64,000 nt of DNA from Actinernus sp. WN-2022 (GCA_030867875.1 JAOWCC010001501.1:15591524-15655523), one strand, 5' to 3'; shown: positions 22,501 through 29,655, counted from the stretch's first letter. Made by a program: numbers and translations. Notes: generated by a model from the sequence alone, not told the origin.

Positions 22501-24398
22501 TTTGTGTCATCCTACATGAAGGGATGGCCCTTTCTCTTCTTTTCCATGTGGTCCCAAAACTGAAAAATATATTGGCAAGACAGGACTATATGTACTAGTT
22601 ACAGAATGAGTGGTCGTGCTTTATGGGATTTACAAACTCTAACTGAAAGCAAGAGTTTGTAAATCCCATAAAGCATGGACATGAATTCTGTATCTGACTT
22701 ATCAAACGTTCTAGATGTATAGTCATGTTTTTAGTTATTTTGGCGATACAACCTATTTTGGCCGAGAAAATCATAGCAAAAGTTTATGTACATGTAAATC
22801 AGGACGAAATCTGAATCAGATTTACAGATCACTTATCACTCAGTGATTTCCTTTGTTTTTGTTTCATTAATTATTAATGAGTTTGATAAAATTAATACTG
22901 ACAGTTTATACCACACTGTATAGGCCATTTTGATGATGTTGTGCATGCATCAGTAAAACAATAGATGTGAGCTGCTAAGACTCATTCTGGTTCACCAGTC
23001 TTAATTGTTATTTCAAACAGATAGCCGTTGTTCTAGCTGCATGCATGGCTTATTATATAAAATTTGTAAGAAGGGTGATACCTTTTGCCTTGATGAAATT
23101 ATTGGGAAATTATTACCCTTACCAATATATTCATCCTTGCCGAACCAAGTATTCATTCTGTAGTGTTGAATATTATTGTCAAAAGGACTGTCAAGTTAGC
23201 CATTTCGGAGTTGAAGAAGGGACTGGGGCCAAGTGTCAAAATTCATCTGAAATGAACTCCATAACAAGAGCAATCACACTAAAATTAGTAAGTTTACAGA
23301 GTTTGAGAATGTTTGGATAAGAGAGGATCGACCAGTATGTATGGGATGCCGTCCCCCAAAACCATAAAAAAGCTCACCACATTTTTATTATCAAACCAAT
23401 CTTTCTCAAACTCGGTAAACCTACCAATTTTATTGTGATCTTTCTTGATATATGTTGTTCATTTCTTAATCAGATTAATTTTGACACTCTGTCCCAGTCC
23501 CTTCCTCAACTCAGTAATGATCACCATGTTAAAATAGTCATTATTCTGTGTGTCAAACTTTATTTTGATTCAAATGAGGGTTAGCCGATGTGGACCAATT
23601 GGCTACGGGGTATCCAGCATTTCTTGAGTACATTTTAGATTATTGCAACTGATCTGGAAGACAATAATAATTTTTATTTTGTAATACACATATTTATAGC
23701 CTGCTAAGTGGCCGCTCCTCTGGTGGTGGTGGTGGTGATTTTTTGGTAACATTTGATTTTGGCTGCAATTAAAACAGTTTGCTAATTAGATGAAATAATT
23801 ATTCAGCATACACACCTTTATCTTATTTTGAATAAGTAAAAGTACTTGTAGTTATACTCCAAGCACGAATGACTGTTAAACAATTTCCCAAGTTAACATA
23901 TTTGTTGCATAACTATTCTTAAAGTAGTTTCTTAAGTGTACATTTTCTTCCAGGTTATTTTCAACAGAATGATGTATTCAATCGGTGGTTAACAGCTGAT
24001 ATAACGGTCAATGTTGGATATCCTTTTTTTCCAGTTCCTTGTCTTAGACAGGGCTTGAACACAATTTATACCAACCTTCTGAAAAAGTGCTAATTAAACA
24101 GAAGGTGGGTATAATTACTCAAGTATAGTCTCTAACTCTAGTGTTCTCTTTACCAGGAAAGCATCCCATTTCTGCCCTCCAGGAATACTGTGCCAGACGA
24201 AAATGGCCCCTTCCCGACTTCACTCTTATTTTTGATCATGGCCCTCCCCACTCCAAACAGTTTCTCTTCAAAGTGGTTGTGAATGGCTTTGAGTACCAGT
24301 CACAGATTGCTAGTGGCAATAAGAAACATGCCAAAGCACAGGCAGCGGTCATTGCATTGAAAGGACTTGGAGTGATGCCAGAGGATGCAGTCATCTAG
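1..24398 (+). CDS. SON: SON-like nuclear-speckle splicing protein, 5' partial, five exons
   Basis: Exons join(1..1542, 3093..3272, 11515..11739, 13660..13876, 24157..24398), 801 visible codons plus stop. All introns are GT-AG and every junction keeps frame. The order is a Lys/His-rich start, a long Arg-Ser domain, the conserved KKTIAELTAFCKRL segment, a spacer, a G-patch and one C-terminal double-stranded-RNA-binding domain. This order and the local similarity (EFPVSSGS-like, PGQFTG, GKHPISAL) are those of the C-terminus of vertebrate SON. SON is a nuclear-speckle scaffold and splicing cofactor that promotes removal of weak introns; that function is known for the family and inferred here. Frame 1 is open at base 1, so the true N-terminus and any upstream exons lie outside the window. 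The gene is convergent with the RAB39-like gene. No AATAAA was seen in the first 600 bases after the stop, so the 3' end is undefined. Confidence 0.93.
610..843 (+). repeat. In-frame 117-bp tandem duplication inside the SON RS domain
   Basis: Bases 610-726 and 727-843 are two adjacent copies of a 117-base unit (39 codons), both starting CCTAGCAAATCCCCA and ending AGGAGAAGT, with about a dozen differences. Because the length is a multiple of three the duplication only lengthens the RS domain. It also creates long shadow frames in other phases and on the minus strand, which are not genes. Confidence 0.92.
2031..2100 (+). repeat. tRNA-like (SINE-type) pol III promoter fragment
   Basis: TGGCTAAGCAC at 2041 resembles an A box, and GGTTCAAACCC at 2076-2086 is a good B box at a tRNA-like distance (about 35 bases). 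A full cloverleaf with acceptor pairing and a clear anticodon arm is not evident, so I call it a SINE head or tRNA relic rather than a functional tRNA gene. It abuts an inverted-repeat element. Confidence 0.45.
2109..2331. mobile_element. MITE, 223 bp, about 70-bp terminal inverted repeats
   Basis: The left end TTATAGTGCGAC and right end GTCGCACTGTAA are inverted. Pairing continues through GGGCCACTTAGACAACGAG / CTCGTTGTCTAAGTGGCCC and on to the AACGAAAAC / GTTTTCGTT segment. It lies in SON intron 1 of the window. A lone right end of the same family lies at about 5745-5798. Confidence 0.85.
3093..3272 (+). CDS. SON: SON exon: spacer between RS domain and G-patch
   Basis: Acceptor ATCAG|GTGAAG and donor CAAGTG|GTATG, phase 0 at both ends, 60 codons. 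The peptide contains LTEQFPVSCGS followed by an acidic stretch (EKEDDDTADD), like the LTKEFPVSSGS segment of vertebrate SON. It is isolated between introns of 1.55 kb and 8.2 kb. Confidence 0.85.
3420..5030. mobile_element. Inner foldback element carrying a tandem array
   Basis: Ends GTACAGTACC...GGAATTATAGGGACAT (left) and ATGTCCCTATAATTCC...AGTACTGTAC (right) are inverted. Both subterminal regions are rich in ACCGCGG / CCGTGGTCA motifs. Its interior holds the tandem repeats at 3592-4000 and one more unit at 4638-4712. A 132-codon frame at 3910-4308 overlaps repeat sequence and shows no recognisable domain. Confidence 0.7.
3592..4000 (+). repeat. Tandem repeat, about 110-120 bp unit, 3 full copies plus partial
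   Basis: ATTTTGAAGCAGTTGGCTT-type starts occur at 3593, 3703, 3823 and 3941. Each full unit continues with a GGCGGTCTCGAGTA segment and ends near a CCGTG...AAGAAATG segment. The second copy is the most diverged. A further partial unit sits at about 4638-4712. Confidence 0.85.
5799..5980. mobile_element. MITE, 182 bp, intact
   Basis: TAGAGCAGATTTTGTATGAG at the left and the matching inverted ATCTGCTCTA at the right, with arms of about 35 bases (GGGACAAACTAC / GTAGTTTGTCCC). Same family as the split copy at 3303-5118. Confidence 0.85.
6324..6358. mobile_element. 35-bp deletion remnant of a palindromic element, 9-bp direct repeats
   Basis: GAGACGGCTGAAATTCAGGC at 6338-6357 matches the right arm of the palindromic element at 26263-26342. 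The remnant is bounded by AATTCTCAA on both sides (6315-6323 and 6359-6367), which fits a target duplication. Most of the left arm is missing. Confidence 0.65.
7262..8272. mobile_element. piggyBac-like element, 1,011 bp, TTAA-flanked
   Basis: TTAA (7258-7261) is followed by CCCTTTGAGCCCC, and the right end GGGGCTTAAAGGG is followed by TTAA (8273-8276). The terminal repeats match at 12 of 13 bases. CCC-type ends inside a TTAA duplication are the signature of the piggyBac superfamily. Open frames of 71 and 121 codons inside (7436-7651 plus, 7584-7949 minus) show no DDE transposase motif, so this is probably a non-autonomous derivative. Confidence 0.72.
8277..8850. other. SON intron segment, nothing recognised
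   Basis: AT-rich intron sequence with no clear coding potential and no inverted repeat that I could see. Confidence 0.5.
8851..9229 (-). repeat. Dispersed repeat with a short conserved minus-strand frame (copy 1)
   Basis: Bases 8851-9229 align with 58731-59075. On the minus strand an ATG at 9221-9219 in the context AAGATGGCGGCG opens 69 codons beginning MAASGSFDLAKPLIS. The second copy encodes a similar peptide but has lost one base just after the ATG. The frame looks like a captured first exon or the 5' part of a mobile element. I do not recognise the peptide. Confidence 0.6.
9385..9756 (+). pseudogene. 3' end of a non-LTR retrotransposon (LINE)
   Basis: The frame 9431-9637 encodes a basic C-terminus (CRRESICKSFMQSMK, IPYNLRSGTEK, RTTRTKRS) of the type that ends jockey/CR1-like reverse-transcriptase ORFs. 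It is followed by a short 3' UTR and AATAAACAATATTATTATTATTA, a typical (ATT)n LINE tail. It is truncated at its 5' end and not active. Confidence 0.65.
9757..10229. other. SON intron segment, nothing recognised
   Basis: Contains A/T-rich intron sequence with no supported gene. CTCGTTTGGGACGAG at about 10556 is a small hairpin only. Confidence 0.4.
10230..10286. mobile_element. 57-bp near-palindromic element with 9-bp target duplication
   Basis: TAGTCTCCTTCACACCTGTT pairs with the right arm ending GGTGCGAAGGAGAGTA. CCAATTACT occurs directly on each side (10221-10229 and 10287-10295). The 9-bp duplication and TA ends match the elements at 26263 and 55607, which suggests a Mutator-type transposase. 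Confidence 0.75.
10876..10948. repeat. Hairpin, 73 bp
   Basis: TGGCAATGTTGTATCGGATA pairs with the segment ending ACAACATTGCCA, leaving a short loop. No target duplication is visible. The motif CGACATTGCCACG follows directly. Confidence 0.65.
11255..11390. repeat. Short diverged repeats, each a TCTGTATCATTNGATACAGA-type palindrome
   Basis: Three related palindromes occur at about 11255, 11308 and 11345 (CTGTATCATT...AATACAG variants), separated by TACTAATA-type spacers. They would form three small hairpins in the SON intron upstream of the exon at 11515. Confidence 0.6.
11515..11739 (+). CDS. SON: SON exon: conserved helical segment before the G-patch
   Basis: Acceptor CCATAG|AAATTG and donor AAGAAG|GTACAT, phase 0 at both ends, 75 codons. 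The peptide includes MDAQRRLHTNPHDVEAM, SNIKPGQFTGHLAKS and GIQAWAKK. These correspond to the AQKRLSENAFDLEAM, SIPGQFTG and GAQAWIKK segments of vertebrate SON, so the identification is firm. Confidence 0.9.
11881..13031. mobile_element. Foldback element ending in TTTAAATATTATATTTCAGC-type repeats
   Basis: The left end TATTATATTTCAGCCAATCA with the following TGAAATACAGGGC segment recurs inverted at 12945-13031. The left part is also shared with repeats at 14650 and 21960 (CCAATAAGAATTCAAG, GCAGTCTATCGTCC). A smaller inverted pair lies inside (about 12576-12603 and 12778-12814, GTCTACAA / TTGTAGAC type), so the structure may be composite. Confidence 0.55.
13425..13632 (-). mobile_element. MITE, 208 bp, ends 28 bases before SON G-patch exon
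   Basis: Begins TAGAGATAATCGGCTAACTC and ends in the inverse, GATTACCTCTA, with arms of about 55 bases (GTTGCCACCCAATTCAGATC). The same element is at 20188-20401 in the opposite orientation, judged from the asymmetric centre (AATGAAAAAGGAA versus TTCCTTTTTCATT). The acceptor of the next exon lies immediately downstream. Confidence 0.88.
13660..13876 (+). CDS. SON: SON exon: G-patch domain
   Basis: Acceptor AATTTAG|GATATG; enters in phase 0 and leaves in phase 1 at CCAAG|GTACAT, which rebuilds a Gly codon with the next exon. The peptide APVSGGVGMRLLQKMGWQPG with following VLGKRGEGLVEPL carries the spaced glycines of a G-patch, and the sequence through DRRGLSS matches the SON G-patch region. 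G-patch motifs bind and activate DEAH-box helicases; this is known for the family, not shown here. Frame continues into the intron to a stop at 14085, which is not coding. Confidence 0.92.
13877..14650. other. SON intron, unannotated part
   Basis: AT-rich intron sequence with two ACATGTACATGTA palindromes (about 13998 and 14453). No supported gene. Confidence 0.4.
14650..15070 (+). mobile_element. Dispersed repeat, copy 2 of the CCAATAAGAATTCAAG family
   Basis: Starts near CTATGAAATACAAAGCGGCA and ends CCATGAAATAACCAGTAAGT. It shares order and sequence with 21960-22440 (GCAGTCTATCGTC, TAGGATAATATGGTTATTTC, GTATACAACTCGCCTAAAGG). The inner part forms a hairpin around TTTGGTATACAACTCGCC. Confidence 0.75.
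15352..15469. repeat. Inverted repeat, 118 bp
   Basis: GAGCTGGAACAAGCACTTGA with GGAGGCT pairs with AGCCTCCATCGAGGGCTTGT followed by TCCAGCTC. About 30-base arms. Confidence 0.7.
15513..16361. mobile_element. MITE with TACCGTATTTTATCA ends, 849 bp
   Basis: Left end TACCGTATTTTATCATGTAC and right end GTGATAAAATATGGTA are inverted. Both subterminal regions carry several copies of the CGTATAAGCCGCACC-type motif in both orientations. Short frames inside have no recognised domain. Confidence 0.8.
16951..17085. repeat. Inverted repeat nested in the larger foldback
   Basis: AAGGGGTGAGTGGAAGAAAG with AGTTAAGCGATGACAG pairs with CTGTTATCACTTAACTCTTT followed by CTTCCGCTCACCCCTT. Loop of about 60 bases. 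Confidence 0.8.
18050..18201 (+). pseudogene. LINE 3' end with (ATT)n tail
   Basis: A short non-coding stretch (GGGCCACAAATGTAAACTGC) ends in AATAAAGTCATTATTATTAT, the same kind of tail as the LINE copies at 9756, 36120 and 54074. Only the untranslated end remains. A (TA)n run lies at 18081-18096. Confidence 0.5.
18407..20187. other. SON intron, no supported gene
   Basis: AT-rich. Short frames at 18563-18805, 19215-19484 and 19741-19999 have no recognisable domain or start context. No clear inverted repeat was seen. Confidence 0.4.
20188..20401 (+). mobile_element. MITE, 214 bp, second copy in opposite orientation
   Basis: Starts TAGAGGTAATCGGCTAACGC and ends GTTAGCCGATTACCTCTA. Inverse-oriented copy of 13425-13632. 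The two flank the SON G-patch exon, one in the intron on each side. Confidence 0.9.
21094..21487. mobile_element. MITE (outer), interrupted by another MITE
   Basis: AGTCCCAGGTGTTCTGGCTA with GTAATTTTTCTG pairs with CAGAAAAATTACCAGTCAGA followed by ATGCCTGGGACT. The segment 21228-21445 between the arms is a separate inverted-repeat element. A further inverted pair (GGTTTGTACTCGTTTGTGAT) lies in the left part. Confidence 0.78.
21228..21445. mobile_element. MITE (inner), 218 bp
   Basis: TAGACCCTTTCAGCTTGCCT with GTTTGTTG(C)CCCATTTCAGACC pairs with the inverse, ending CAAGCTGAAAGGGTCTA. One arm of the same family occurs at 59292-59335, and a diverged relative at 54364-54545. Confidence 0.85.
21790..21832 (+). 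repeat. Poly-G run
   Basis: AGAAAGG followed by about 25 near-continuous G bases, then AGGGGGG. G-quadruplex prone on the plus strand. Confidence 0.9.
21960..22440 (+). mobile_element. Dispersed repeat, copy 3 of the CCAATAAGAATTCAAG family (most complete)
   Basis: Runs from ATTTCAGCCAATCAGAGCTC to ATGAAATAACCAGTAAGTAC. Includes GCAGTCTATCGTCCAGTAAG and a hairpin whose arms are GGTTATTTCATGGTTTACTA / CCATAGAAAACCATGAAATA. Related sequence at 11881-12250 and 14650-15070. Insertions of this family leave CCAGTAAGT, a splice-donor-like motif. Confidence 0.8.
22617..22677. repeat. Hairpin, 61 bp
   Basis: TGCTTTATGGGATTTACAAA with CTCT pairs with AGAGTTTGTAAATCCCATAA followed by AGCA, a 24-bp perfect stem. 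Weaker pairing continues on both sides. Confidence 0.85.
22921..23047 (+). mobile_element. MITE copy, right end truncated
   Basis: TAGGCCATTTTGATGATGTT, then GCATCAGTA.AACAATAGA and CAGATAGCC.TT.TTCTAGCTGC. The same order occurs in the complete copy at 55265-55393. Confidence 0.75.
23207..23514. repeat. Inverted repeat, arms about 110 bp
   Basis: GAGTTGAAGAAGGGACTGGG followed by AGTGTCAAAATTCATCTG and AGTTTACAGAGTTTGAGAA recurs inverted at 23395-23514 (TTCTCAAACTCGGTAAAC, CAGATTAATTTTGACACT, CCCAGTCCCTTCCTCAACTC). The loop holds CCATAAAAAAGCTCACC. Confidence 0.72.
24157..24398 (+). CDS. SON: SON terminal exon: double-stranded-RNA-binding domain and stop
   Basis: Acceptor TTTACCAG|GAAAGC, phase 1, completing the Gly of GKHPISALQEYCARRKWPLP. 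The peptide ends LGVMPEDAVI and a TAG at 24396-24398. The alpha1 (HPISALQEYC), beta strands (FLFKVVVNGFEY) and the KKHAKAQAA alpha2 signature are those of a dsRBD and align with the SON C-terminus. The vertebrate protein has a few more acidic residues after this point. Confidence 0.95.
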
Positions 24399-25210
24399 TT
24401 ATTACATGGACTGCTGAAAGCCTGATAATTTGCAAGTAGTAGGGACTTTAAGAAACCATGATGGCAATGTCTAGCTAGGATGTAGAAAAGTGTTTTCTCC
24501 TGAAATTTGGTGTTTACTCTTCCCTTTATTCACCTTTAATTACTTATTACCGGTACATTCAAATCTTCCCCCAAAAAAGCAGAGTTCCCTTTATGCCAAA
24601 CAAAAGACAAAGTGATTTACTTTATGATGCTTGCGTTCTCTATGAAAATAATGTAAAACATGGTTTTAACATTGTATTTTTGCAGGATGACGATGGTCAA
24701 AATGTAGCAACTGCATGTATTTTCACGAACAGCTATTGTGTTTTATAATTAAGGCTATTGTTTTATGCCATCATCCTAGATGTTGCCATTGTGGTTCTTA
24801 TCCCCCTGATAACTGCTAGAAGTGGTGGTATTGACATGTACAGATCTCAAATAGTCATGGCTTAAAATTGCTTGTGAATGTGTAATTATTAAGCTGGTAA
24901 TTCTTGTTGGAACAACTTTCTTCCCCTTGATTTTAAAGAGAGACTTTGAGCAATGACAACAATGAACAGGTTAGATGAGGGGTCATTTTTTTTTGCTGTC
25001 GACACCTGGTCCCTTCACATAATTCTGCTTTATTCAGGTTTTTCGAAGAGCAGGATGTGTACAGCTAGATGGTATTGTAAAAACCACAGGCTGTGCAACA
25101 TCGCATGTATCTGACTGTATTAAGGGGTTGACAAACACTCCACCATATTAATTTTTTTAACGTGCAGTTTTGCATGCAGTAGATGTGGAGATGGAGCAAT
25201 TTCACCAAGA
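24399..25210 (+). other. SON: SON 3' UTR and flank, end not defined
   Basis: No canonical AATAAA was seen between 24399 and about 25000. The sequence is AT-rich and has no supported frame. Confidence 0.35.
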
Positions 25211-26237
25211 CCTTGGGGGGGATTCCCATATAAAGTGACTGGGATTTAAGGTACCAGAATCTTGTTCTGTGGTTGTGCCTCAATTTTATTTTTACCCCTA
25301 AGATACCAATCCCAAAACACAAAATTAACTGACATTTGATCCAATTGTAAAAATACCAAGGAGCAAAGCCAGGCCTAGTTCTTATCTTACTTTGAATACT
25401 CTAAAAGGTACCACGATAACCACAACTGTGGATCTTTCAAATTGAACACCCTAAGTGGTACCAAACTATGCATTTTAACCCTTAAAATTTCTGTCAGTAC
25501 CATATAGGGAGCCTGTACCAAACCCGAAATGATCCCGAACCTGAAATGATCCCCGAACCCGAAATGATCCCCGAAACTGTTCAAGCCGCACCTGAAATGA
25601 TCCCCAACCCGAAATGACCCCCAATCATTACCCGAAATTATCCCGTAGTAAAACTGGGAATCGGGACTTAAGGATTTTGGACAATTTTTTTGCTAATTGT
25701 AATTCAGGTCTAATCATCCAATGTGCTTACGTGATAACAATTCCTACTATAGGGACGTGGTTTTCTTAGTCATGATTGTCGCTTTCTGCTGCTGGTTACA
25801 ATTCCAGGCGAACCAGTCGACCAATTAGGAATTCGGCAAAAGAAAAGCAAAGAAGGCAGTACAAAAATGGCTAGTAACTATCGTGAATTGGTATGGCTGT
25901 TGTGCTGTTTATCCCCAATGAGATATGGGCGATTTTCGCTACGGTCACGTGATCGATGACGTCACGTGGTTTGATTGATAAGGGTTGTTTGTTGTCTGCA
26001 GTAAACATTCTTACTTTTGAGCTTTATTTCTTTTAGCAAGAAGTTTAGCAAAAAAAATGTCCAAAATCCTTAAGTCCATTCCCAGTTTTATTGCGGGATC
26101 ATTTCGGGTACTGATTGGGGATCATTTCGGGTTGGGGATCATTTCAGGTACGGCTTGAACAGCTTCGGGGATCATTTCGGGTTCGGGGATCATTTCAGGT
26201 TCGGGATCATTTCGGGTTTGGTACAAGCCCCCCCTCC
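25211..26237. mobile_element. Poly-G-ended element split by a long-arm foldback
   Basis: The left end CCTTGGGGGGGATTCCCATA and the right end TACCATATAGGGAG...CCCCCCCCTCC resemble the ends of 35437-35750 (GGGGACTCCCATATAAAAGG), with the right end interrupted at 25511 by another element. The same AAGTGGTACCAAACT and CCCTAA motifs occur inside both copies. Confidence 0.65.
25511..26227. mobile_element. Foldback element with about 175-bp arms built of GAAATGATCCC repeats
   Basis: The left arm has five CCCGAAATGATCCCC-type units, then GGACTTAAGGATTTTGGAC. The right arm is the inverse (CCAAAATCCTTAAGTCC, then GGGGATCATTTCGGGT units). Ends are GCCTGTACCAAACCCG and CGGGTTTGGTACAAGC. The centre has CACGTGATCGATGACGTCAC. 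Confidence 0.88.
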
Positions 26238-26262
26238 AGACCGGATCAAGACTTGTCACATT

Positions 26263-26342
26263 TAGCCTGAATTTCAGCCGTCTCCTCTGGGTTCGTTCCT
26301 CCGGGAGGAACGAACCAGAGGAGACGGCTGAAATTCAGGCTA
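26263..26342. mobile_element. 80-bp palindromic element with perfect 9-bp target duplication
   Basis: TAGCCTGAATTTCAGCCGTC and GACGGCTGAAATTCAGGCTA are exact inverses. The two 39-40-base arms meet almost directly at CTCCGGGAGG. TGTCACATT flanks both sides (26254-26262 and 26343-26351). Confidence 0.9.
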
Positions 26343-26351
26343 TGTCACATT

Positions 26352-28193
26352 GTATGTCTACACAAACTTGCACATGCAGTTTTGTCCCCTTGACATTGTC
26401 ATCAGCTGCTTGAAGTCTCTAGTGCCTTTTGAATACAGAACTTCATTATAACAGTTTATGTGGATTACCACAAATCAAAATTTTAATGAACTTTGATGAA
26501 ATTCCTGTAAATAATATTTTAATTGCTAAACTTTGTTTCTCTATAGCTCTTGTGATTCCATTAACTAAAGTTGCTGTGGCTGGAGCAAAATAATCTCTAT
26601 TGCGTCCACGACACAATTCAGAAAAACACAGTTGTGTGTGTTAGATAGTTGAGTATGATCTGTGTTAAGAGTACAAATATGAAATCCATTGTTCAGCATT
26701 GAGCCAGAGTCCCTTGCATACAATTTTTCTGTGTTTTTGAGGGCTAAAAAATGGTAAATTTGAGCATTGGCGAGCATCTTGTTTTTAGGGCGAGGACAAG
26801 CAATTTTATTTTATCACAGCTCTGAACATGCTATACAAAAACAAGCACCTCCGTAAAAAAGCAAGTACAAGCAATTCGAGCACACACAATCTTTTTTGTG
26901 AGCATTCGAGCAAAGGCCTATACCCTTGGACTACAGAAACACTGGGTGATTGGTTTAAATATTCTGAAATAAAAGTGAACAAATTTTCTTCCAACCAATA
27001 GGAACAGACAAAAACAATAGCTATGGTAATGGCCATCTGAACAAACAATGTGCTTGATAATAGACATTTGGAACCGCAATGCAAATCGTAGTTTTTATAT
27101 ATATATATATATATTTTTTTTTGGGGGGGGGGGGGGGAGAAATTAGACCTTCCTTATCTTTAGTTTGGTTTTTACAAGGGTTTTCATTGATCAAAAGTTT
27201 TCACAATACAAAATTAATCCATCTCAATGCCGTTCAGTGCCATACTTACTTCATAATAGCTCAGACTGAAAGGACTTTGGAAGTCACAAGTTGCATAAAT
27301 TTTACTTCCTTCAATTTCATCAATCAATTATTGTAAAAAAAACTAGAATACTTAATATAAATCACAAAATGTGGTAGTCTTGAATGTTGTGCAGTTGTTA
27401 AAATTAGTTTGAACTAACCAGCTGTAGCCTGCAAAACAGGCCCTCTGGATTATTTCATTGCCAGGAAAGTAATAAAATATTTTTGGCCATGTGGAAATGG
27501 AAGAGACTAGCACGAGAGAAGAAAAGCGAAACAGGCCCTCTGAATTACTTTAATGCAGAAATGGAAGAGACCAGTACGAGAGAAGAAAAGCAAAACTTAC
27601 TTTTTTTATCATACTCTTTTGGGGTCTCTATTCAGAGCATCTGTTTTGCAGACTATGGTAACTAGCCAGTTACTTGTGCTTGCTGTGGTGTTTCAGTCTT
27701 TTTGAATGTTGAAACATTAAAAAGGCATAGAGAAAATCTATATAGCTGATCAGGCTTGTTGTTTTTATTTTCTTCTTGAATCAGCCGAGTCATTAGTGTG
27801 TAAGGAGGATGTCTTGTGTTGAGTCCCAAATCCAGATGTGTCCAACTCATGGGGAAAAGGTCCTAGACCCTATGAGAACTTTAAAGCTTGGTTTGAACCC
27901 TGTTAAGGGTCTTTTGCAGTGCCTTTCATATTAACACAACCCAGACTTTCTCTAGTATTCCGAGAAGGTATGCAACAATAGCTAACACCCTCGTAAAGCA
28001 TTAACATTGAAATAGGATCTTTGAAATTCAACAGCATGCAAGAAATGTATATGAGGTGTTCTTTCATAGTAGTAAAAATATTAATAATAGTGAATGCAGA
28101 TCTTTGAATCGAGCATAGAAAACTGCTTGCTCTCCTTATATTTCCTCTTCTGGTCATTTTAAAGACTTTGTATGACTTAGCACAAGTCCATCA
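26352..28193. other. Intergenic, nothing recognised
   Basis: AT-rich. Contains a (TA)n run (27097-27114) followed by a poly-G run (27123-27138), and two related AGAGACYAGYACGAGAGAAG segments about 60 bases apart at 27499 and 27563. No supported gene. Confidence 0.5.
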
Positions 28194-28334
28194 GGGCCCG
28201 GTTGTTCTAAGAAATGGTAAGCGCTACCCCCAGGATAAATTCACTAACCTGAGGTTAAACTGTACATATTACAATACAGATTTAGCACTATCCTGTCAGA
28301 GATAAAGTTATCCTTGCTTCGAACAACTGGGCCC
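28194..28334. mobile_element. MITE of the GGGCCCGGTTGTT family
   Basis: GGGCCCGGTTGTT at the left, AACAACTGGGCCC at the right, with GGTTAAACTGTACATATTAC in the middle. The same layout is at 43364-43503. Confidence 0.82.
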
Positions 28335-28550
28335 AGGTTTGAATTGTTTTGGTCCCTAAGCGTAAACATGAGTACAATAATTTTGTTTACAAACTGAGCT
28401 ATTTTCTTCTGCAATATGAAGATCACATAAATTTTATATTAAAAGGTTTTTTGACCAGTTTTCATTTCATTGGCACTTTAAGTCATAGATTAATTTAGAT
28501 TATGCCATGCTAGCCTCAGATTCTTTTGTTCTCCAAGGCATATTTAAACC

Positions 28551-28662
28551 ACTAATTTTCCCTGATGGGAGGGATATTTAGAAATATGCATTGTCTCGAA
28601 ATTTCCCAGCGAAACAATGCATATTTCTAAATGTTCCTGCATGCGTAATGAGGGAAAATTAG
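28551..28662. repeat. Inverted repeat, 112 bp
   Basis: CTAATTTTCCCT with ATTTAGAAATATGCATTGT pairs with ACAATGCATATTTCTAAAT and AGGGAAAATTAG. Short loop at AAATTTCCC. Confidence 0.8.
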
Positions 28663-28865
28663 AATGTAGCTGGAAGTGAGAGGGTCAAAAGCATCAAACT
28701 CCTGCTCCCCTCTGGCATGACTAGCCCTGTGCTCCTGGGTGAAAAATACTGACTCCAGACTGACCTGTCTTCATTATACCCATCAACGTAATCCATGTTG
28801 GATGAGCTATATCAATCTGCGTTATTCTCTTCATTTCTCAAGCCCACTTCTTCCATGTAGGATAC

Positions 28866-29422
28866 TTAAAGTGCAACTAACCCCTTTTGCAATTTTCATA
28901 TACATGTATATGAATCTTTGAAAGGTTTTGAGTACTTCTGCGGATAATTTTTTGGCTTACAGAGAATACTCTACATGTATGTTCTAGGCTTGTTTGAAAT
29001 GGTGAAAATTTGACCTTTCCTGACCCATGACCGCGTAAGAAAAAGCCTGGGTCGATTCTTGATCTTACGTCATCCAACTCATTCGACTTTGCAATAATTT
29101 GAATAAATATTTAGCATTTTGTCTTAAATAACTGTTTTCTTTACTAACAACTCACAGACTGCATATTCTCTATATATCGATGTTGTTGTGATGGAAAGGC
29201 GCCATGGGGAATAATGCATTAATGAGGTGACGTAAGATCAAGAATTGACCCAGGCTTTTTCTTGCGTGGTCATGGGTTAGGAAAGGTCAAATTTTCACCA
29301 TTTCAAACAAGCCTAGAACATAGAGTATTCTCTGTAAGCCAAAAAAATATTCGCAGAAGTACTCAAAACCTTTCAAAGATTCATATGTATAAAAATTGCA
29401 AAAGGGATTAGTTGCACTTTAA
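28866..29422. mobile_element. Long-arm MITE, TTAA-AGTGC ends, 557 bp
   Basis: TTAAAGTGCAACTAACCCCT at the left and AGGGATTAGTTGCACTTTAA at the right, with arms near 200 bases. They include TTTTGAGTACTTCTGCGGAT and GGTGAAAATTTGACCTTTCC. TTAA at both edges is compatible with a piggyBac-type target. Confidence 0.88.
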
Positions 29423-29655
29423 AACCATAAACGTGCATGCTCTTTGAATATTTAGTCAACTGCATAATTACATTGTATTTTAGTGTTATTGTTCTCAAAA
29501 ACAACACTTGTCCCCAAGGCAAGAGCCAGGGTCGTTCAGTCAAGCATTAAACAACGTTTTCGAAAGCAACTCAACTGCAACGTTTTAGTTTCGGCAGAGA
29601 AAACTCTACTTCTCAGAGATTTGTTCCATTCCTCAGCGATCATGGTATAACAAAC

